Assembly (NCBI GenBank): GCA_001800905.1
Contig: MGWH01000002.1
Location: forward strand, 186,001-250,000
Direction of reading: 5' to 3'
DNA: 64,000 bases
Origin: Flavobacteria bacterium GWA2_35_26
GTDB lineage: Bacteria > Bacteroidota > Bacteroidia > Flavobacteriales > Flavobacteriaceae
Below, piece after piece: positions 56,593 through 64,000 of this stretch. The position numbers and the translations under genes are program-made. Within the stretch, counting starts at the first letter, position 1, and every line of letters begins with the position of its first letter. The notes beneath the pieces are model-generated. The model was not told the origin of the DNA, did not search any database, and saw nothing but the letters and a program-made list of their open reading frames with translations.

Positions 56593-57528
56593 TTATGCTA
56601 AAACTGATTTCAAATCAGCATTCATATTTCTAACTGCATCCGCACTTTTAGCAAATAAAGCTTTTTCTGCGTCATTTAATGTGATATCAACGATTTGTTC
56701 TACTCCGTTTTTACCAATAATACAAGGAACACCAATACAAATATCATTTTGCCCGTATTCGCCTTCAAGGAAAACAGAACAAGCAATCATTTTCTTTTGG
56801 TCATTCAAAATACTATCCACTAAATAAGCTACTGAAGCACCTGGCGCATACCAAGCTGAAGTTCCTAAAAGACCCGTTAAAGTTGCTCCACCAACCATAG
56901 TTGAAGCTGCTACTTTATCCAAAGCATCTTGTGAAAGAAATTCAGAAACTGGAATACCATTATAAGAAGCTAAACGCGTTAACGGAATCATAGTTGTATC
57001 ACCATGACCTCCAATTACCATTGCAGACACATCATTAGATGGTTTATCCAAAGCCTGAGACAAATAGTATCTAAAACGAGAACTGTCTAGAGCTCCTCCC
57101 ATTCCAATGATTCTGTTCTTAGGCAATCCTGTAGATTTTAATGCCAAATAGGTCATTGTATCCATAGGGTTAGAAACCACTACTACAATTGTATTAGGTG
57201 AATGAGCCAACACATTTTCAGCAACCGTTTTCACAATTCCTGCGTTAATACCAATCAATTCCTCACGAGTCATTCCTGGTTTTCTTGGAATTCCAGAGGT
57301 AATAACTACCACATCGCTATTGGCTGTTTTAGAGTAATCATTGGTTACCCCAATTACTTTCGTATTAAAACCAGTATTGGTAGCACACTGCATAATATCC
57401 ATTGCTTTACCTTCGGCAAAACCTTCTTTAATATCTAATAAAACTACTTCGCTAGCAATTCCTCTATACGAAATAACGTCTGCACAGGTTGCTCCCACAT
57501 TTCCTGCTCCAACAATTGTAACTTTCAT
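56593..57528 (-). CDS. mdh: Malate dehydrogenase
   Basis: A 311-residue NAD-dependent malate dehydrogenase of the LDH-like group used by Bacteroidetes in the TCA cycle. The nucleotide fold starts VTIVGAGNVGATCADVI. The substrate Arg residues are in SGIPRKPGMTREEL and GGALDSSRFRYYLS, and the catalytic His-Asp pair in GGHGDTTMIPLTR. The Arg at the selectivity loop (RKPGM) favours oxaloacetate over pyruvate. It starts 54 bases after gyrB ends and shares its strand, so the two may be co-transcribed; a terminator follows. Confidence 0.97.
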   Translation of the reverse strand: MKVTIVGAGNVGATCADVISYRGIASEVVLLDIKEGFAEGKAMDIMQCATNTGFNTKVIGVTNDYSKTANSDVVVITSGIPRKPGMTREELIGINAGIVKTVAENVLAHSPNTIVVVVSNPMDTMTYLALKSTGLPKNRIIGMGGALDSSRFRYYLSQALDKPSNDVSAMVIGGHGDTTMIPLTRLASYNGIPVSEFLSQDALDKVAASTMVGGATLTGLLGTSAWYAPGASVAYLVDSILNDQKKMIACSVFLEGEYGQNDICIGVPCIIGKNGVEQIVDITLNDAEKALFAKSADAVRNMNADLKSVLA

Positions 57529-57582
57529 GTTTTTATATTTTAAAAATTATTTTATTTTCTAAAATCAGAATGAAGCTCTAGG

Positions 57583-59535
<1,953 letters not shown>

Positions 59536-59560
59536 CTAAAATGTAAAATTGTATAACAAG

Positions 59561-59568
59561 CAAATATA
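59561..59568 (-). promoter_or_regulatory. Likely -7 element of gyrB
   Basis: The minus strand reads TATATTTG, 34 bases before the gyrB ATG. The -33 region is C/T-rich without TTTG. Confidence 0.5.
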
Positions 59569-59644
59569 TAAAAACAGGGGTTATTGGAGAAAGAAATTCC
59601 GCTTTATAAATGTTAAGTTATCAACATTTGTTTATATTTTAAAC

Positions 59645-59680
59645 AAAAAAAAACGTTCTTCTTACGAAAAACGTCTTTTT
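59645..59680 (-). terminator. Possible terminator of asnB
   Basis: On the minus strand ACGTTTTTC pairs imperfectly with GAAGAACGT, followed by nine T. It lies 30 bases past the asnB stop. Confidence 0.65.
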
Positions 59681-59710
59681 GCAAAAAAATAGTTGAACTA
59701 ATCTAAAATT

Positions 59711-61312
59711 TTATTTTGCGATCTCAACATCGGCTTGAACGTGAGCGGCATTGGCTCTACCACTTGGATCTTGATTTTCTTGCCATTTTGGAATCCATTT
59801 GCGTACAGTTTGAGCCGCACTCACTTGTGGATAGTATTTATTAAAGATCGATCTGTAGAAATACGCTTCTTTAGTGGTTGGCGTATTATAAGGAAACTCA
59901 GCCTCTGCTCCTGCTAATTGCGCGTCAGTAACTTGAGAAGAACAATACTCGATCAATTGATCAATCCAGTTGTATCCAACTCCATCAGAGAACTGCTCTT
60001 TTTGTCTCCACAATACCTCATCTGGTAAATACGGATTGTCTGGCGTATCGAATGCTTTTCTTAAAATGTACTTTTCTTTTCCATCGTAGGTTTTCGGCAT
60101 TTTTTCTTCTGGTTTAATTCGAACAGCCATATCTAAGAACGCTTTATCTAGGAACGGAACTCTCGCTTCTAAACCATGAGCCATTGTTGATTTATCTGCT
60201 CTTAATAAGTCGGCAGTAAATAATTTCTGAACTCTTTCAATCGTTTCTTTTTGGAAATCTTCTACTGATGGTGCATTTCTAAAGTACAAATATCCTCCAA
60301 AAATCTCATCAGCACCTTCTCCTGATAATACCACTTTGATACCCATATCAGTAATGGCTTTTGACAAGAAATACATTGGTGTACTTGCACGAATAGAAGT
60401 TACATCATAGGTTTCTAAATGCCAAATCAATTTGTCTAAGATTTCAATTCCTTGCTCAATAGTGAAATGAATTTCGTGGTGTTCAGTCCCTAAATACTCC
60501 GCTACTTTTTTAGCCGCTTTTGCATCAGGCGCATCCGCATCTAATCCAATTGAAAAAGAGTGTAGTTTTTTACCACTTTCTTTCAATAAACGTGAAGCAA
60601 TTGAAGATGTTAAAGACGAATCCAAACCTCCTGAAAGCAATACACCAATTGGCACATCACTCATCAAACGTTTACGAGTAGCCTCAGTCAAGGTTTCTCT
60701 AATCAAATCCAAATCTAAATCTTGATCTGCTTTAGTATAATCTTCGTATTCTGGTTGGTAGTATTTTACAAAACCTGTGTTAGGCGTATAATAATGTCCT
60801 GGAGGAAAAGTTGAGAATGTTTTACATTGGTCTGCAATTGGTTTCATTTCAGAAGCAAAATAGATTCTTCCTCTATCGTCTAAACCATAATACAATGGCT
60901 TTACTCCCATTGGATCTCTACCTGCAATAAAATCGTCTCCATCCACTACAACAAAAGCCCAATCGCCATCTAACATATTACAGAAATCATATTTGAATTC
61001 TTCATACAAATGAACAATTACTTCTGAATCAGATTTGGTTCTAAACGTATGTCCTTTTAAAACTCCATCTCTCAATGCTTGGTGATTATACACCTCTCCA
61101 TTATGCACCATCCAAGCAGTTGAAGTTCCTTGGATTGGTTGACGTCCTGAATGCAAGTCAATAATTGACAAACGCTCATGACTTAAAATATGTCCATTCT
61201 CTGTAATATGCAAATCACTTTCATCAGGACCACGGTGTGTCATTCTTTTTGAAAGTTCTCTAACTAATTGTTCATCTTTTCCTTTTCCAATGATGGCTAA
61301 TATTCCGCACAT
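59711..61312 (-). CDS. asnB: Asparagine synthase B (glutamine-hydrolysing)
   Basis: A 533-residue enzyme that makes asparagine from aspartate, glutamine and ATP. The N-terminal Ntn glutaminase starts MCGILAIIG with the nucleophile Cys2, followed by MTHRGPDESDL and HNGEVYNHQAL. The synthetase has the PP-loop GVLLSGGLDSSLTSSIA, then VVLSGEGADEIFGGYLYF and AHGLEARVPFLDKAFLDMAV. The length is a little shorter than the proteobacterial AsnB but complete. It is a single gene. The 200 bases upstream hold nested inverted repeats. Confidence 0.97.
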   Translation of the reverse strand: MCGILAIIGKGKDEQLVRELSKRMTHRGPDESDLHITENGHILSHERLSIIDLHSGRQPIQGTSTAWMVHNGEVYNHQALRDGVLKGHTFRTKSDSEVIVHLYEEFKYDFCNMLDGDWAFVVVDGDDFIAGRDPMGVKPLYYGLDDRGRIYFASEMKPIADQCKTFSTFPPGHYYTPNTGFVKYYQPEYEDYTKADQDLDLDLIRETLTEATRKRLMSDVPIGVLLSGGLDSSLTSSIASRLLKESGKKLHSFSIGLDADAPDAKAAKKVAEYLGTEHHEIHFTIEQGIEILDKLIWHLETYDVTSIRASTPMYFLSKAITDMGIKVVLSGEGADEIFGGYLYFRNAPSVEDFQKETIERVQKLFTADLLRADKSTMAHGLEARVPFLDKAFLDMAVRIKPEEKMPKTYDGKEKYILRKAFDTPDNPYLPDEVLWRQKEQFSDGVGYNWIDQLIEYCSSQVTDAQLAGAEAEFPYNTPTTKEAYFYRSIFNKYYPQVSAAQTVRKWIPKWQENQDPSGRANAAHVQADVEIAK

Positions 61313-61429
61313 AATCTTAAATTTACTATTTTGTTATTTTGTTGCGGCAAAGATGAGTCATTAGTTACAATTGAGAAACACAAATGAATAATTAAGTTAT
61401 AATGTTTAACTTAAATTTAAATTTTACAC

Positions 61430-61479
61430 ATAAAATGTAATTACAAAGACGCAAAATGAGAATTTTGGTTACATTTTAT
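61430..61479. other. Nested inverted repeats upstream of asnB
   Basis: ATAAAATGTAA (61430-61440) pairs with TTACATTTTAT (61469-61479), a perfect 11-base outer stem. Inside, CAAAAT and ATTTTG (61452-61467) pair around GAGA. It lies 117 bases before asnB and after the GreA-like gene. Confidence 0.65.
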
Positions 61480-61514
61480 AATTTCAACTAATATAAAAAA
61501 GAAGTAACAGCGGT

Positions 61515-61979
61515 TTATTCAATACTCTCAATACAATAGTGAGTACCATTGATCTCAAAAGTAAACCCAATTGGATTGCCCATCAATTTACTTCCCAAAG
61601 GTGATTGTGGCGACAAGGCAATGACGTTAATTCCTTCAATAGCTATTTTAGGCAATGCCACACTTAGATACAAATAAATGCCATTGGCTTTGACCAAACT
61701 TCCCAATGCAATTATTTCTGTGACTTTTAATGGATCTATTTTATCTAAAATGGCTTTTTGAGCTAAGACTTCGCTCAGTTTGTAATTCAATTTTTCTTGT
61801 TCGATATGCATCATCGACAAAGCCGTTTCGTGCTTGTCTCCTGCCGAACCTTTGGCGTCGTTTTTAGAATCTTCCGTCAAAGCTGAAATCATATCCCGAA
61901 AAACATCAATCCGATCTTGGACTAATTGTAAATAATAAGCATGTGCTTTTTGTTTGAAAGTACCCAAAGGAAGATTCAA
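61515..61979 (-). CDS. GreA/GreB C-terminal-like protein
   Basis: A 154-residue protein. The C-terminal half matches the GreA/GreB globular domain: NVIALSPQSPLGSKLMGNPIGF then FEINGTHYCIESIE, the strand pattern of the FKBP-like Gre fold. The N-terminal half is a long helical hairpin (HAYYLQLVQDRIDVFRDM to MHIEQEKLNYKLSEVLAQKAIL), but the acidic tip residues of true GreA were not identified. Homologues are often misnamed 3-oxoacyl-ACP synthase. The start is a TTG (61979), directly after the TAA stop of the upstream barrel gene (61980-61982), which is in the same frame, so no earlier start is possible. It probably binds RNA polymerase; this is inferred. Confidence 0.78.
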   Translation of the reverse strand: MNLPLGTFKQKAHAYYLQLVQDRIDVFRDMISALTEDSKNDAKGSAGDKHETALSMMHIEQEKLNYKLSEVLAQKAILDKIDPLKVTEIIALGSLVKANGIYLYLSVALPKIAIEGINVIALSPQSPLGSKLMGNPIGFTFEINGTHYCIESIE

Positions 61980-63758
61980 TTAAAAATCAAATTTATAATT
62001 GGCTCCCAAAACCAGTTGAAATCCTTGAACAGGATAATTCATCCAGCGCTCATATGCCTGATTTAATATATTGTTGGCTTTCAAAAAACCAGTCAAACGA
62101 TCACTATGTTTGTAGCCTACATGAGCGTTTAAATCGATATAGGATTTTAAGGTAGTTGTTGTTGTAAAATAAACTGGTGGATAAATTTGTATGTATGCCA
62201 TATCATTATTGATTTGCATATCTTTTCGATTGCCCACAAAAAACACATCCGCACCAGCGTACCATTTTGAATTAATGGAATAATCCAGATTGGCATTGAA
62301 TTGCAATGATGGTAAATTCCAAGCTTCAAGTTGATTTGCAGTGTTATAAAGAGACAGCGTACTATTGGCTCCAAAACTAATCGCTTCCGTAATATCCGCT
62401 TTTAATTCGCCAAAGAATCGAAGTGTTTTTACATTATCATACACGATTTTCATTGAATTTCCGAACGCATAGGGAGGGTTATTTACATCAGAAGAAAAAT
62501 CATTGCTTTTAAACAAGGCTTTATTATTCTCGTCTAAAAACGAACCTCTAATATTATAACTAATGTTGTCTGCCAACTTCCCTTTTAGACCGGCATACAA
62601 ATCGTACTTTTTATTGGTTGGTGCAATTTGTAAAGTTGGCGACAAAAACGGATTCACATTTACAAAATTCAAATACGAATTTTGATCCAATCCCCCTTCG
62701 GCTCCAGCATAAAAAATCATCAAGTCACCAACTACTTTGTGCGAGGCCGTAATTTGTGGATATAAAAAAAGTTGGTTATTGCTGTTTTTTGTATCTAAAC
62801 TATAATACAATCCAAGTCCTAAATGCATGGTCCATTTGTCTTTTTCCAATTCGTAGCTGGGAGAAATTCCGAAATTAGTAAACCCGTATTTTACTGGTTC
62901 GGTATTGTTTCGATTATAATTGTGATCAAAATTACCTCCTAAATAATCTACGATAGCATTCCACTTTATTTCTTTGCCAAAAGCATTGAATTTAAACGAC
63001 GGTTTAGCATAAAAACGGTTTTCTGATGAACCAAACGCATCCGAAAAATGAATGAATTTAAAACTTGAAGCTTCTAAAATACTATTGTTAAATTCTATTT
63101 TAGAATCCAATGTGATCGTATTGAACGATTGTTTAGGATCAATCCCCCAAACTAAAACATCGTATGCAGATGGTAACATTAAATTCGTAAAATGGGTTGG
63201 TAATCCATACCAATGATAGATTTGATTTTGATAACCTAAATTAATATTCCAAGACAATTCTTCGGCTTCGGCCCCATAGGTTAGATCTAATGAGGTATCA
63301 TAAAATGAATTTTCTAGATCCACTCCTTTAATTCCGCCTTGAGAAGATAAATGACGGAACATTCCCGCCACATATTCTTCCGAATTGAGATCTTGAGTAG
63401 CAAATAACTCGGCATTCAATGTACCGTAATTACCTCCTCCAAAAGTAGCATAACTCTTATAAAAACATCCTAATTCTTCTTGACCTACCCCTTCTGCTCT
63501 CCCTTTTGTAGGTGTAAAAGTAGATGCCACAGGGAAAGAAAAAATACTGTATTTTACTGTTTCTTTTGGGCTAGTCCCTTCTTCGTTCAAAGCAGGAGTT
63601 TCTTTTATTTTAAAAGCATCCGAAATAGTTGGTGTATAGGATTTCACCACATTCACTTCTTCTGTACGAATTTTTTCTTGTTTTTTCTGTGCCAAGGCAA
63701 ATTGACTCAACACCAAACTGAATACAAACACTGAATATTTTAAACTGTTTTTTTTCAT
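61980..63758 (-). CDS. Outer-membrane beta-barrel protein (TonB-receptor-like, no plug)
   Basis: A 592-residue protein with a signal peptide (MKKNSLKYSVFVFSLVLSQFALA). The mature start (EEVNVVKSYTPTISDAFKIKETP) is short and lacks a TonB plug. From about residue 90 on, alternating strands rich in Tyr, Phe, Asn and Gly form a barrel of about 16-20 strands, ending NYKFDF with the Phe expected for outer-membrane insertion. The family is usually called TonB-dependent receptor in Flavobacteriaceae, but energised uptake is doubtful without a plug. The next gene's TTG start abuts its stop. Upstream is the PhzF-like gene. Confidence 0.78.
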   Translation of the reverse strand: MKKNSLKYSVFVFSLVLSQFALAQKKQEKIRTEEVNVVKSYTPTISDAFKIKETPALNEEGTSPKETVKYSIFSFPVASTFTPTKGRAEGVGQEELGCFYKSYATFGGGNYGTLNAELFATQDLNSEEYVAGMFRHLSSQGGIKGVDLENSFYDTSLDLTYGAEAEELSWNINLGYQNQIYHWYGLPTHFTNLMLPSAYDVLVWGIDPKQSFNTITLDSKIEFNNSILEASSFKFIHFSDAFGSSENRFYAKPSFKFNAFGKEIKWNAIVDYLGGNFDHNYNRNNTEPVKYGFTNFGISPSYELEKDKWTMHLGLGLYYSLDTKNSNNQLFLYPQITASHKVVGDLMIFYAGAEGGLDQNSYLNFVNVNPFLSPTLQIAPTNKKYDLYAGLKGKLADNISYNIRGSFLDENNKALFKSNDFSSDVNNPPYAFGNSMKIVYDNVKTLRFFGELKADITEAISFGANSTLSLYNTANQLEAWNLPSLQFNANLDYSINSKWYAGADVFFVGNRKDMQINNDMAYIQIYPPVYFTTTTTLKSYIDLNAHVGYKHSDRLTGFLKANNILNQAYERWMNYPVQGFQLVLGANYKFDF

Positions 63759-63801
63759 AATTTTTTATTTATAAAACTTTAAATGCGGCTGCATTCAAAA
63801 T

Positions 63802-64000
63802 TTAAACCTCCCATTCCCCTTTAGCAATAAATTGCGTCTTACCACCAATTTTAATTTCGAAATCATTCTTTGTAGATTTTCCATCAAAATATATTTTTGA
63901 AGGACGCCCAATAGCATCTCCTTGATGGTTAATCATTTCTAAATCCGTTGAATAATATTTCAATAAAAATGCTTGTAAACAAGTACTAGCACTTCCAGTA
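63802..64000 (-). CDS. PhzF-family isomerase-like protein, start outside the window
   Basis: The minus-strand frame from the window edge to the stop at 63802-63804 gives 65 residues: GSASTCLQAFLLKYYSTDL, INHQGDAIGRPSKIYFDG and a final KIGGKTQFIAKGEWEV. The GSA segment followed by G-R-P and a terminal G-x-x-x-x-x-x-G strand is the C-terminal half of the PhzF fold, found in phenazine and other isomerases with unknown substrates. The upstream part lies beyond the window. It ends 43 bases before the start of the barrel gene. Confidence 0.75.
   Translation of the reverse strand, partial: TGSASTCLQAFLLKYYSTDLEMINHQGDAIGRPSKIYFDGKSTKNDFEIKIGGKTQFIAKGEWEV

Noticed and set aside
61515..61979. Label of 3-oxoacyl-ACP synthase for the GreA-like protein
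   Set aside because: The protein is 154 residues and lacks the thiolase fold and catalytic Cys-His-His; the C-terminal half matches the Gre domain.

Overview
The window is a stretch of AT-rich chromosome (about one third G+C by eye) from a member of the Flavobacteriaceae, most likely Flavobacterium or a close relative. The evidence is the gliding gene gldI, a fused SecDF, glutamine synthetases of types III and II, a one-piece cyclophilin-FKBP isomerase family, lipoproteins with an SC lipobox, and promoters of the Bacteroidetes form TTTG-N19-21-TAnnTTTG with A-rich leaders and no clear Shine-Dalgarno sequence. It is nearly all core genome. I see no rRNA, tRNA, CRISPR array, transposase, integrase or phage gene. 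No stretch longer than about 270 bases lacks a gene. Strong hairpin terminators close most transcription units.

Layout. 1-6.1 kb: the end of an acetyltransferase-like gene, a PLP-dependent alpha-oxoamine synthase (sphingoid or sulfonolipid base formation), rdgB, a DEAD-box helicase with an Arg/Gly-rich tail, a secreted protein and a 36-residue Lys-rich ORF. 6.1-12 kb: pepD, a membrane protein with an HExxH motif, an ECF sigma factor overlapping a membrane protein gene, an acyltransferase, a NUDIX hydrolase and DUF4268. 12-22.5 kb, all minus strand: flavin oxidoreductase, mnmA, a YwqK-like protein, pyrG-yidC, and a run of guaA, a periplasmic-binding-fold protein and DUF3820. 22.7-28.6 kb, plus strand: a RidA-like protein, a CLC channel with fluoride-antiporter signatures, then nrnA-gldI and two cyclophilin-FKBP fusions in one operon. 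28.6-34.3 kb: purM with two small genes, then divergent type III and type II glutamine synthetases. 34.3-42.8 kb: DUF1543, purU, alpha/beta hydrolase, pyrF, prfA, a small lipoprotein, and a siderophore receptor with a PepSY-helix protein. 42.8-51.1 kb: valS, DUF1573, aminotransferase, folE, cysS, yidD, lgt. 51.1-64 kb, minus strand: prolyl oligopeptidase, secDF, gyrB-mdh, asnB, a GreA-like protein, an outer-membrane barrel and the end of a PhzF-family gene.

How they fit together. Several genes serve envelope building: YidC, YidD, SecDF and Lgt insert, move and lipidate proteins, and GldI and its neighbouring isomerases probably fold exported proteins. Nitrogen handling is represented by two glutamine synthetases, AsnB, GuaA, PyrG and PurM. 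The rest is translation (PrfA, ValS, CysS, MnmA) and central metabolism.

I found no obviously new multi-gene system. The observation most worth following is a pair of related intergenic elements (38901-39018 and 48277-48360) whose flanks are conserved while their cores are different sequences that both form hairpins. Others are paired TACCCCC boxes between the glutamine synthetase genes, an acyltransferase with an altered catalytic motif, and a LysM-less periplasmic-binding-fold protein.
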